This document shows, one piece after another, positions 1 through 8,934 of a stretch of 24,294 nucleotides of DNA. Within the stretch, counting starts at the first letter, position 1. Every line of letters begins with the position of its first letter. Under the pieces are notes generated by a model, which saw only the letters and a list, made by a program, of their open reading frames with translations, made no database searches and had not been told where the DNA came from. A program made the position numbers and the translations under genes. The stretch is from Bacteroidales bacterium. GTDB lineage: Bacteria; Bacteroidota; Bacteroidia; Bacteroidales; UBA932. The DNA lies in contig JAFYZZ010000076.1 in the NCBI GenBank assembly GCA_017548445.1, forward strand, positions 1 through 24,294, written 5' to 3'.

Positions 1-22
1 AAATCAACCATTTAGCTCGCCA

Positions 23-30
23 CAAAGGTA
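23..30 (-). promoter_or_regulatory. Possible sigma-ABfr -7 element for a leftward gene leaving the window
   Basis: Read on the minus strand this is TACCTTTG, a perfect TAnnTTTG element. An ATG on the same strand lies at 11-9 and would open a reading frame (M-V-D) running off the left edge. No convincing TTTG -33 box is seen 19-21 bases further upstream. Only three codons of the putative gene are visible, so its existence is an inference. Confidence 0.3.
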
Positions 31-36
31 ATAAAT

Positions 37-57
37 TTTTGGCGACATTTTGGCGAC
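37..57. repeat. Tandem 10-base repeat TTTTGGCGAC
   Basis: TTTTGGCGAC occurs at 37-46 and again at 48-57, one DNA turn apart. A related inverted core, CTCGCCAC, lies at 16-23 and recurs at 154-161. Repeats phased by one helical turn beside a promoter often bind regulators or recombinases, but nothing here identifies the protein. Confidence 0.45.
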
Positions 58-81
58 TTAGCTGAAAAATATTGATTTTTC

Positions 82-103
82 GTGGTCCCGTACTAGAATC
101 GAA
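82..103 (-). other. tRNA-3'-end-like segment, possible attachment-site scar
   Basis: On the minus strand this reads like a tRNA 3' end: a T-loop TTCGATT, five bases CTAGT, then ACGGGAC, which could be an acceptor 3' strand. The bases 5' of the T-loop do not pair with CTAGT and no anticodon or D arm precedes it, so it is not a functional tRNA gene. Elements that integrate into tRNA genes carry such 3' ends as attachment cores, which is one explanation. Chance is another. Confidence 0.25.
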
Positions 104-318
104 ACGGGCTCAAAAACGCATATAAATTATTGAATATCAATGTATAGAAAGCACTCGCCACTTTCAAATCCGTTCATCTCATTTCAGACCCGTTCAGCTC
201 TTCGATTCCCGCCCGGGGCACGCACGCAGCGGACGTCAGCACTTCGAGGCAATAGCTTTGGACTGCTGGCGTTCTTCCTTTTAGCACCGTTCTGCATTGC
301 GCGCGTGCCCTTCGGGCC
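104..318. other. Non-coding left-edge region, with a second tRNA-end-like motif and an imperfect inverted repeat
   Basis: No convincing gene was found here. A second tRNA-3'-end-like motif lies at 201-220 on the plus strand: T-loop TTCGATT, then CCCGC, CCGGGGC and A. It overlaps one arm of an imperfect inverted repeat in which 211-215 pairs with 313-317 and 216-223 with 303-310, with a two-base bulge. The 60-codon reading frame at 140-322 shows no signal, domain or promoter and is treated as spurious. Confidence 0.35.
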
Positions 319-358
319 TTGATGAACGAGGGGACGGACCGGATATATAAAAATAAAC

Positions 359-366
359 TATCTTTG
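359..366 (+). promoter_or_regulatory. sigma-ABfr -7 element of the 394-1899 lipoprotein gene
   Basis: TATCTTTG matches TAnnTTTG exactly and ends 27 bases before the ATG at 394. This spacing favours the 394 start over the in-frame ATG at 319, which lies upstream of the promoter. No good -33 TTTG is visible at the usual distance. Confidence 0.6.
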
Positions 367-393
367 TACGAACCATCATCCACTAAACGAGCA

Positions 394-1899
394 ATGCGCA
401 AACTCCGGTCAGTCTTTCTTGTTCTTATGCCTATGCTCCTGCTATGGGGAGCGTGCGATGGTTTGGAACCGCTGCCTGCTGGCGGACAACCGGAGTCTCC
501 CTCGTCACCATCATCGCCAGAACCGGTAAATCCAGGACAGCCTGTACAGATCACCGGGACATCTTTCTCCCTTGGAAACGGCATCACGGATCCTTATGAC
601 TCCCTTTTCATCCATTTTGACGGCAAAATAGTCGATTCGACAACCCCGCATTACGATTGGATTACCGATGTGGATTATTATTATCCAGAGAACAGAATAA
701 TCTTGAACGATACGACGCTGGTCCTGGTATTTGACGGACATCAGGCAGATTGTTTCGGACAGGAGAACGAATATGGTTTTACGGTTACCGGGGAAGATGG
801 AACGCAATCTCCTGTTTCCGTGAAAATCCCTGTCTACGACAGGAGTTATCGTGTCGATGATGTTCTTCAGAGGATGTTCCTGTTCAATCAGGACAAGGAG
901 TTGATGGCTTACTGCGAAAACGGAAAGAAGTTGTTGCGTATGGATTGTCAGACGGGGGAAATAATACAGGAATACGATCTGTCCGAGTTGCCGGGAGATT
1001 CCGTCTTTTTCACGGTTAACGGATATAACGGTTACGTGTATATATGGAACCTCTATACCGGCGGCATTGGCATCGATGTCCCAACGATCTGGATGTTGGA
1101 TCCTGAGAGCGGGGAGTTTCGAGTCAGCGCCACCATCCCGGAGGAAGAAGACGTCGTGTATCAGTATTTGCAACCGGCCAATCTTGCCTTCACGAAATAT
1201 GGCACCGGTGTGCTTGTCCTTCATTCTTCAGCATCATCTTCCTCCCGCGTGAAAGTGGTGGAAACCGCTGCGGACGGCACCTTGACGCTGAAGGATCCTG
1301 ATGCATATCCGGGTAATGAGGCGTTTCTGGAGTCCGGGATTCATTACATAATGGATTATGTGACCATTCAAGACGGCTTGTCCGAGAGCCAGGATGGCTC
1401 TTATCTGTATTGCCTGGCAACTTCCGCTTATTATGTCCGTTTTGAAGGGGCGGACTGCCGTTTTATTCAGGATCACTATAATAATGACCACAAGGTGCAG
1501 GCGGTTGCCAACAAGAAGAACGGGATTTGGCTGATGCGCGAATTATATGATCAGTACCTGCTCTATCCCGATGGCTCGACGAGTCCACACTGGAGTCTGG
1601 ACAGCCGACATGAAGGGAACGCCGATTTCTGTTATACAGCAGGATACGAGAACCTGATAATAACATTCGAAAGCCTCAATTTTACGGATGAACCTGCTGG
1701 TATTTGTTTTATTGACACGACTACCGGGGAGATTGTTTTCCACAAACGTGTTTTAGGGGAAATGATGGATTTCCAGACGACGGCTGACGGCAAGTACGCC
1801 TTTACTTACCGCCGGGCGTATTCGGTCTCCGGTGACTATTCCCATAGCCAGATATTTGTTTTCGATATGCCTTACCTGCTTTCCCATTGCAGACTTTGA
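394..1899 (+). CDS. Surface lipoprotein with propeller-like C-terminal region, unknown function
   Basis: A 501-residue protein. The start at 394 was chosen because it opens directly into a signal peptide (MRKLRSVFL, hydrophobic core, then WGAC with the cysteine as likely lipid site) and lies just after a -7 element; the frame is open upstream to 319. The lipobox is imperfect because W sits at -3. After a Pro/Ser-rich linker, roughly residues 45-150 resemble a small beta-sandwich, possibly of the IPT/TIG type. The remainder has spaced beta-rich segments such as GKKLLRMDCQTGEIIQEYDL, typical of YncE-like propeller proteins. The gene is clearly AT-richer than its neighbours beyond 2450, suggesting separate origin. 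It is monocistronic, closed by the terminator at 1958-1993. Substrate or partner is unknown. Confidence 0.8.
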   Translation: MRKLRSVFLVLMPMLLLWGACDGLEPLPAGGQPESPSSPSSPEPVNPGQPVQITGTSFSLGNGITDPYDSLFIHFDGKIVDSTTPHYDWITDVDYYYPENRIILNDTTLVLVFDGHQADCFGQENEYGFTVTGEDGTQSPVSVKIPVYDRSYRVDDVLQRMFLFNQDKELMAYCENGKKLLRMDCQTGEIIQEYDLSELPGDSVFFTVNGYNGYVYIWNLYTGGIGIDVPTIWMLDPESGEFRVSATIPEEEDVVYQYLQPANLAFTKYGTGVLVLHSSASSSSRVKVVETAADGTLTLKDPDAYPGNEAFLESGIHYIMDYVTIQDGLSESQDGSYLYCLATSAYYVRFEGADCRFIQDHYNNDHKVQAVANKKNGIWLMRELYDQYLLYPDGSTSPHWSLDSRHEGNADFCYTAGYENLIITFESLNFTDEPAGICFIDTTTGEIVFHKRVLGEMMDFQTTADGKYAFTYRRAYSVSGDYSHSQIFVFDMPYLLSHCRL

Positions 1900-1957
1900 T
1901 CAGACAGGCCGATTACTATTTTTTTAGTCAAAAGTTAGCGGACTCGCTTAGGGCACG

Positions 1958-1993
1958 AAAAAACCGTCTTACAAGTACCTGTAAGGCGGTTTT
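1958..1993. terminator. Bidirectional intrinsic terminator between converging lipoprotein genes
   Basis: A 14-bp stem (1960-1973 with 1980-1993, one G-U pair) closes a six-base loop. The stem ends in TTTT on the plus strand and is followed by a T6 run on the minus strand, so it can stop transcription from both 394-1899 and the 2443-2018 gene. Confidence 0.85.
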
Positions 1994-2017
1994 CTTTGTG
2001 AAGTGGTGTAAACGGTG

Positions 2018-2443
2018 TTATTTCGTGCTGAACTTCTTGATCCGAACGTAGGGCTGTTCTCCTCTTTCCCCATCCTCTTCAAATATAAATGAGATCCTGT
2101 CATCGTTGATGACAGTTACTCTCGTCGTTCCTTCCCACCCCTCGACAGTCATAACACCGCCGGAAATGTCATATTTACCCATTACTTCCTCTTGCCAAGT
2201 TGAAGGAGATGGGGAATACAGCACTCCGTTTTCGTACGTGGCATACCCGCGGTGAAGCTCATACGTCTTGTAAAGGCCGTCCTTCGTGAATTCCAGATAA
2301 AACTGGATTCGTGTGTTGTCAACGTCAGCCGTCCAGCAGCCGACCAGGGTGTCCCGGATCGTGTTGTCACTCTCTTTCTCACAAGAACAAAACAGGACGC
2401 TCATTCCAAGCACGAGCATTAAGGCAAAAACGAGCTTTTTCAT
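2018..2443 (-). CDS. Small lipocalin-like lipoprotein, unknown function
   Basis: A 141-residue protein that starts with a clean lipoprotein signal (MKKLVFALMLVLGMSVLFCSC, lipobox FCSC). The mature part begins LVGCWTADVDNTRIQFYLEF, which resembles the opening strand of lipocalin-like Bacteroidota proteins (G-x-W followed by alternating strands), and continues with short beta strands to the end. It starts 15 bases after the esterase stop on the same strand, so it is probably the last gene of the RT-esterase transcription unit and ends at the 1958-1993 terminator. Base composition is lower in GC than the esterase, so it may be a later addition. No catalytic residues are apparent. Confidence 0.75.
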   Translation of the reverse strand: MKKLVFALMLVLGMSVLFCSCEKESDNTIRDTLVGCWTADVDNTRIQFYLEFTKDGLYKTYELHRGYATYENGVLYSPSPSTWQEEVMGKYDISGGVMTVEGWEGTTRVTVINDDRISFIFEEDGERGEQPYVRIKKFSTK

Positions 2444-2458
2444 TCCAGGTCTGTTTGA

Positions 2459-4830
<2,372 letters not shown>

Positions 4831-4838
4831 AGAAAAAA

Positions 4839-4974
4839 GGAAAAAGGGGAGAGAATTTGAATCCGCAAAATTGCGGATCACGGGACGGTACGCGGTCCGG
4901 CCGCCTGCAAGACACATTATGGACCGCGCTGCGTCCTCCGCAGGCGCAGCCTTCCGGCTGCATCCCCTTTTTCC
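4839..4974 (-). ncRNA. Candidate RT-associated structured RNA, closed by a 12-bp inverted repeat
   Basis: A perfect 12-base inverted repeat (4839-4850 with 4963-4974) encloses 112 bases containing three hairpins. At 4946-4961 a 6-bp stem carries a GGAA (GNRA) loop in the RT sense. At 4883-4936 an 8-bp stem (4891-4898/4921-4928) and a 5-bp stem (4883-4887/4932-4936) are in one register across a 3x3 internal loop, with a 22-base apical loop. At 4861-4878 there is an 8-base palindromic stem. Apical-loop bases 4902-4908 can pair with 4940-4946, a possible pseudoknot. The GNRA loop appears only on the minus strand, which supports the assigned orientation. The segment ends eight bases before the RT start and shows no promoter of its own, so it is probably processed from the RT transcript. 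It could instead be a cis-regulatory leader. Confidence 0.55.
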
Positions 4975-4984
4975 GGAAAAACGC

Positions 4985-5509
4985 TTATCCTACGAATCTG
5001 TTGATTCGCGAAATGACATACGCCCTTTCGTTGGGCATCTGCGTATAGAAGTTGATGTAGGGAAGCCCCATCTTCTTGGCGAACATCCTGGCTATCAGGT
5101 ATTTGACATTGCTGTCGTGGCTGTGGCCGCTTCCCAGCATCACCACGCCCTTCGGCGCGCCGCCCTCGTAAAGTACAAAAGTGTAGGGCGCGCCCCATTC
5201 GGCCCGGTACACCTGGGTGGGACGGGATTTGTAGAGCTTGAATTCATCGGCCACATCGCCCACGAGTTCCGTCACGGGAACGCCCTGGCGGACGGCGAAG
5301 CGGGGGAACTCCGTGGCCAGGATTTCGGCGAAATAGGCTTTCCATTCCGTGTCGGTGCGGAATACCTCGGGTTCACTGGGGGTATATGCGTCCTGCCGCT
5401 GGGCGGGCTTGGGCCCGGTCGCGGATTCGGTGGAGGTCTTGATGGCGTCCTTCACCTGCGAGAGGACGCTCTCGGCCACCGATCCCAAAATGCTTTTAAA
5501 CAGTCCCAT
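4985..5509 (-). CDS. Conserved-looking protein of unknown function upstream of the RT
   Basis: A 174-residue protein I do not recognise. It begins with an amphipathic helix (MGLFKSILGSVAESVLSQVK) but no signal peptide, followed by a Pro/Gln/Ser-rich linker to about residue 50. The compact C-terminal domain (about 55-174) alternates strands and helices: EWKAYFAEILATEFP, APYTFVLYEGG, PKGVVMLGSG and NVKYLIARMFAKKMGLPYIN. That pattern could fit a nuclease-like or nucleotide-binding alpha/beta fold, but no catalytic set can be pointed to. It is first in the minus-strand unit leading into the structured segment and the RT, and it has a promoter at 5537-5568. Whether it works with the RT is unknown. 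Confidence 0.7.
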   Translation of the reverse strand: MGLFKSILGSVAESVLSQVKDAIKTSTESATGPKPAQRQDAYTPSEPEVFRTDTEWKAYFAEILATEFPRFAVRQGVPVTELVGDVADEFKLYKSRPTQVYRAEWGAPYTFVLYEGGAPKGVVMLGSGHSHDSNVKYLIARMFAKKMGLPYINFYTQMPNERAYVISRINRFVG

Positions 5510-5536
5510 AAGTCATTATGTTATTAGTTGGAGGGA

Positions 5537-5568
5537 TAAAAATACAATGTTTCTTCCAATAAACCAAA
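5537..5568 (-). promoter_or_regulatory. Promoter of the unknown protein-RT-esterase unit
   Basis: On the minus strand TTTG (5568-5565) is followed after 20 bases by TATTTTTA (5544-5537), seven of eight matches to TAnnTTTG. It ends 27 bases before the ATG at 5509. No other -7-like element was seen between 5509 and 4830, so this is the only visible promoter for the RT. Confidence 0.5.
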
Positions 5569-5585
5569 GTATCCGGCAAAATCCT

Positions 5586-5593
5586 TATCTTTG
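5586..5593 (+). promoter_or_regulatory. sigma-ABfr -7 element of the 5611-6129 gene
   Basis: TATCTTTG matches TAnnTTTG exactly and ends 17 bases before the ATG at 5611. The -33 box is not clear. Confidence 0.6.
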
Positions 5594-5610
5594 AAGAAAA
5601 AGAACTGCAG

Positions 5611-6129
5611 ATGAAAACGGTCCTGGCTTTTACCCTGTTTTTCCCGTTCCTCGGCCTGTTTGGCGGTTTCGGCGTCAAGGCGACGGGCAGGAACGAGAAA
5701 CCCAAAGGCGAACTCGAGTCATATGAGTACAGTTACAGCACGATGGCGCGTTTCCCGAATCTTTATCATCAGGTCCGGCGGGACAGCACCGGGATGCTTT
5801 GTATCTATTTCTCCAAGGACCTCGAGGATGACATCTGCGTCATCCAGGCGCCGGACGACGCCCTGGAGCACATTGCCGGCATCGTCCGGGATTGCAAGAT
5901 GCATAAACTGCGCAGTTCCTACCGTCCGAGGATGGAGGTGCTGGACGGATATGCCTGGCACTGTTTCCTGAAATTTACCGACGGCTACATCTCTTCGGGC
6001 GGCTCCAATGCGGGCGCCCAGGGAAAGCCGGGCGGTGGCGTCCGTGCGATCAACGACTATATCATATCGCTGATCGACGCGTCCACGGAAGCCGACATCA
6101 TCCGGCACGAGAGCCACCTAGACCGGTAG
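5611..6129 (+). CDS. Small secreted protein of unknown function
   Basis: A 172-residue protein with an N-terminal hydrophobic signal segment (MKTVLAFTLFFPFLGLFGGFG) and no lipobox cysteine, so it is probably exported to the periplasm. The mature part (YEYSYSTMARFPNLYHQVRR, then a GMLCIYFSKD strand and later a Gly-rich GGSNAGAQGKPGGG loop) looks like a single small alpha/beta domain. I cannot assign it to a family. Three cysteines lie in the mature part. The last 12 bases overlap the 3' end of the convergent aminopeptidase gene, and no terminator is visible between the two. Confidence 0.75.
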   Translation: MKTVLAFTLFFPFLGLFGGFGVKATGRNEKPKGELESYEYSYSTMARFPNLYHQVRRDSTGMLCIYFSKDLEDDICVIQAPDDALEHIAGIVRDCKMHKLRSSYRPRMEVLDGYAWHCFLKFTDGYISSGGSNAGAQGKPGGGVRAINDYIISLIDASTEADIIRHESHLDR

Positions 6130-7872
6130 CGTCTTCTCCCGGAGCCACGCGGCCACTTCTTTCGGAAGCTGCGGGGAAAGGGTCCGGTACACCCGTTCAT
6201 TGTAGGCGTTGAGCCATTCAATCTCGCTGCGGTCCAGCAGCGGGAGTTCCAGCGCGTCCGTGTCGAAGTGGCAGAGCGTGAGCGGCTCGAAAGCGAGCCA
6301 GCGGCCGAAGTCGTTCTGCCCCGCCTCGACGACCAGCAGCAGGTTCTCGTGGCGTACGCCGTGCCTGCCTTCCCGGTAGATGCCCGGCTCGTCGGAAATA
6401 ACCATTCCCGGTTTCAGGGGCGTAGGGTTGAGGTTCTGCCGCACGTCCTGCGGCCCTTCGTGTACGCCGAGCAGCCAGCCCACGCCGTGTCCGGTGCCGT
6501 GGCCGAAGTTGCGTTTGCTGCGCCAGAGCGGCTCGCGGGCGAGCGCGTCCAGGCGGCAGCCGGGCGTCCCTTCCGGGAAGACGGCCATCGCCAGGTCGAT
6601 GTGCCCCTTGAGCACCAGGGTATAGTCCTCGCGCTCCAGTGCGCTGCAGCGGCCGAATGGCACCGTACGCGTGATGTCCGTGGTGCCGCAGTTGTACTGC
6701 CCGCCCGAGTCGCACAGGTATAGCCCGCCGTCGCGGATGGCCGGGGCGTAGGCGTGCGGGGTGACGTAATGGGGCAGGGCGGCGCCGGGGCCGTAGGCCG
6801 AGATGGTCTCGAAGCTGTCGCCGAGGTATCCGGGGAGGTCGGCGCGCAGCTGGCCCAGTTTCACGGCGGCGTCCCATTCGCTGATCTCGCGTCCTGCGTC
6901 CAGCGAGCGTTCCAGCCAGTACAGGAAGCGCTCCATCGCCAGGCCGTCACGCAGGTGCGCCTCGCGCATTCCGGCGACCTCCTTCGCGTTCTTGACCGCC
7001 TTGCGCGCACCCACGGGACTGGTGCCCTCCTCGAGGGGAATGCCGGCGGAGACCAGGGTGTTATACAGCTGGAAGTTGAGGGTGGCGGCGTCCACGAAGA
7101 GCCGTCCGCCGAATTCGGATGCGAGATAGTCGATATCGTCGTAGGGGAGCATCCGCACGCCGTCGGCTTCCAGGATGCTGAAGGTGGCTCCTGTCTGCGG
7201 GTCTTCCACGGCCTCTTTGACCACGTACCAGCAGATATCCTCCCGAGTGATCAGCAGATAGCTGATGACCAGCGGGTTGTATTCTATGTCGGAGGCGCGG
7301 ACGTTGAGCGTCCAGGCAATCTCGTCCAGGGCTGTGAGCAGGATGCCGTCGCAGTCCTGCTCTTGCAGGAACGAACGGAGCCACGCGATCTTCTCGCGGC
7401 GGCTCTCGCCCGGGTCCACCGTATAGACGGGCGTCTGCGGCACGGCGGGGCGGTCCGTCCAGAACCGGCCTAGCAGGTCGGGGACGCTGATGACCGTGCC
7501 GGGCAGCGACTGGGCGAAGTCGGCCCCCACGCACAGCCCGTCCACGGCGATAAGACCCTCGCCGCCGAACTGGAGCTCCAGCCATTCGGGAATCAGGACC
7601 TGTTCCGGCACGCGCGTCTTGTGCAGGACGATGCCGGTGCCGGCGAGCTGCTGCTCCGCCTGGATAAAATACCGCGTGTCCGTCCACAGGCCCGCGTGGT
7701 CCAGGGTTACCACGATATCGCCCGCCTCGCCGGTAAAGCCGGATAGCCATTCCACCTGTTTCCAGCGTTCGGCCGGGTATTCGCTGCTATGGGGGTCGGA
7801 GCCCGTGATGACCACGGCGTCCCATCCTTTGGCGCGCATCAGGGCGCGCAGCATTTCGATTCTTTCAGACAT
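6118..7872 (-). CDS. X-Pro aminopeptidase (M24B, aminopeptidase P type)
   Basis: A 584-residue cytoplasmic metallopeptidase that removes N-terminal residues before proline. It has the long three-domain layout of eukaryote-like aminopeptidase P: two creatinase-like N-terminal domains (about 1-150 and 155-300) and a pita-bread catalytic domain (about 305-530), followed by a C-terminal tail. The metal ligands are visible: Asp388 (CDSG), Asp399 (TTDITRT), His462 (HGTGHGVG), Glu495 (DEPGIY) and Glu509 (RHENLL); His458 and His471 (VHEGP) match the catalytic histidines. No signal peptide is present. It is transcribed divergently from dusB, with a -7 element at 7919-7912 and a REP-like hairpin in its short leader. 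Confidence 0.95.
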   Translation of the reverse strand: MSERIEMLRALMRAKGWDAVVITGSDPHSSEYPAERWKQVEWLSGFTGEAGDIVVTLDHAGLWTDTRYFIQAEQQLAGTGIVLHKTRVPEQVLIPEWLELQFGGEGLIAVDGLCVGADFAQSLPGTVISVPDLLGRFWTDRPAVPQTPVYTVDPGESRREKIAWLRSFLQEQDCDGILLTALDEIAWTLNVRASDIEYNPLVISYLLITREDICWYVVKEAVEDPQTGATFSILEADGVRMLPYDDIDYLASEFGGRLFVDAATLNFQLYNTLVSAGIPLEEGTSPVGARKAVKNAKEVAGMREAHLRDGLAMERFLYWLERSLDAGREISEWDAAVKLGQLRADLPGYLGDSFETISAYGPGAALPHYVTPHAYAPAIRDGGLYLCDSGGQYNCGTTDITRTVPFGRCSALEREDYTLVLKGHIDLAMAVFPEGTPGCRLDALAREPLWRSKRNFGHGTGHGVGWLLGVHEGPQDVRQNLNPTPLKPGMVISDEPGIYREGRHGVRHENLLLVVEAGQNDFGRWLAFEPLTLCHFDTDALELPLLDRSEIEWLNAYNERVYRTLSPQLPKEVAAWLREKTLPV

Positions 7873-7881
7873 ACATTCATC

Positions 7882-7902
7882 ATTCCGGGCCTGACCCGGA
7901 AT
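7882..7902. repeat. REP-like hairpin, copy A, in the aminopeptidase leader
   Basis: ATTCCGGG (7882-7889) pairs with CCCGGAAT (7895-7902) over a five-base loop. Core and flanks (TCAT before, CT after) match the copies at 11363 and 15177. It lies between the -7 element at 7912-7919 and the ATG at 7872, so it would be the leader of the aminopeptidase mRNA. Confidence 0.65.
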
Positions 7903-7911
7903 CTCTCTTTA

Positions 7912-7919
7912 CAAATATA
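7912..7919 (-). promoter_or_regulatory. -7 element of the aminopeptidase gene
   Basis: On the minus strand this reads TATATTTG, an exact TAnnTTTG. It gives a leader of about 30 bases occupied mostly by the REP-like hairpin. It lies only five bases from the opposing dusB -7 element. Confidence 0.5.
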
Positions 7920-7924
7920 ATTAT

Positions 7925-7932
7925 TATTTTTG
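7925..7932 (+). promoter_or_regulatory. -7 element of dusB-lpxK, almost at the start codon
   Basis: TATTTTTG fits TAnnTTTG and ends six bases before the ATG at 7939. With the usual start about seven bases after this element, transcription would begin at or next to the start codon, giving a leaderless mRNA. The in-frame TTG at 7930 would lie inside the promoter and is therefore unlikely as the start. Confidence 0.55.
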
Positions 7933-7938
7933 TACGAT

Positions 7939-8934
7939 ATGAAGATCGGGAACCTGGACCTGGGGGAGCGCCCGCTGCTGCTTGCACCGATGGAGGACGT
8001 CACGGACGTTTCCTTCCGCATCCTCTGCCGCGAGCAGGGGGCCGATATGGTCTATACCGAGTTCGTCAACTCCGACGGACTGGTGCGCGACGTTCCCAAG
8101 ACCATCGCCAAGATGCACACCCTCGAAGAGGAGGCGCCCGTGGGCATCCAGATCTACGGGCAGCATCCGGATGCGATGGTGGATGCCGCCCGGATGGCCG
8201 AAAAAGCCGCGGAACTGGCCGGCGGCCACGGGGCCGACCTCATCGACATCAACTTCGGCTGCCCGGTGAGCAAGATTGCCGGGCGGGGTGCCGGCTCGGG
8301 AATGATGCGCGAGCCGGACAAGATGGTGGCCATCACCAAGGCGGTGGTGGAGGCGGTGAACAAGCCCGTCACGGTGAAGACCCGCCTGGGCTGGGACGAT
8401 AACTCCAGGATCATCGTCGAATTGGCGGAACGCCTGCAGGACGTCGGCATCCGGGCCATCACAATCCACGGCCGGACGCGCTGCCAGCTGTACAAAGGCT
8501 CGGCGGACTGGACGCTGATCGGCGCCGTCAAGGCCAACCCCAGGATGCACATCCCCGTCATCGGCAACGGCGACGTAACCGACGGTCCTTCGGCCCGCGA
8601 GGCCTTCGAACGCTGGGGCGTGGACGGGGTGATGATCGGCCGCGCCACCTTCGGCCGCCCGTGGATCTTCCGGGAGATCAAGTACTTCCTGGAGCACGGC
8701 GAGCCTATGCCGGAGCTGTCCGTCGCCGAACGGGTGGCCCTGGCGCGGCGGCACCTCGCCCTCTCCCTGCAGTACAAGGGCGAACCGCGCGGCATCTACG
8801 AGATGCGCCGCCACCTGTCCTGTTATTTCAAGGGACTGCCCGACTTCAAGCAGACCCGTATGCGGATGGTCACCACCCTGGACGTGGCCGAACTGCACGA
8901 TATCCTCGACTCAATTGAAACGCGATATGATTGA
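7939..8934 (+). CDS. dusB: tRNA-dihydrouridine synthase, DusB-like
   Basis: A 331-residue FMN enzyme that reduces uridine to dihydrouridine in the tRNA D-loop using NADPH. It is a TIM barrel with family motifs in order: LLLAPMEDVTD (residues 13-23), DINFGCPV with the catalytic Cys108, GRGAGSGMM (116-123), VTVKTRLGWD (144-153), IHGRTRCQLYKG (177-188), and the phosphate-binding IGNGD (208-212) and IGRATFGRPW (233-242). A helical RNA-binding domain follows. The ATG at 7939 was chosen because the -7 element ends just before it. The stop overlaps the lpxK start by eight bases, so the two are probably translationally coupled. Confidence 0.93.
   Translation: MKIGNLDLGERPLLLAPMEDVTDVSFRILCREQGADMVYTEFVNSDGLVRDVPKTIAKMHTLEEEAPVGIQIYGQHPDAMVDAARMAEKAAELAGGHGADLIDINFGCPVSKIAGRGAGSGMMREPDKMVAITKAVVEAVNKPVTVKTRLGWDDNSRIIVELAERLQDVGIRAITIHGRTRCQLYKGSADWTLIGAVKANPRMHIPVIGNGDVTDGPSAREAFERWGVDGVMIGRATFGRPWIFREIKYFLEHGEPMPELSVAERVALARRHLALSLQYKGEPRGIYEMRRHLSCYFKGLPDFKQTRMRMVTTLDVAELHDILDSIETRYD

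Noticed and set aside
82..220. Intact tRNA genes
   Set aside because: Only T-loop to acceptor-like pieces are present; T-stem pairing, anticodon and D arms are missing.
140..322. A 60-residue coding region
   Set aside because: No promoter, signal or domain; it overlaps an inverted repeat and ends before the lipoprotein promoter.
4839..4974. A canonical retron msr-msd
   Set aside because: The layout is retron-like, but the RT lacks the NAxxH and VTG signatures and no conserved branching-G context could be established. It is reported as a candidate RNA of unknown type.
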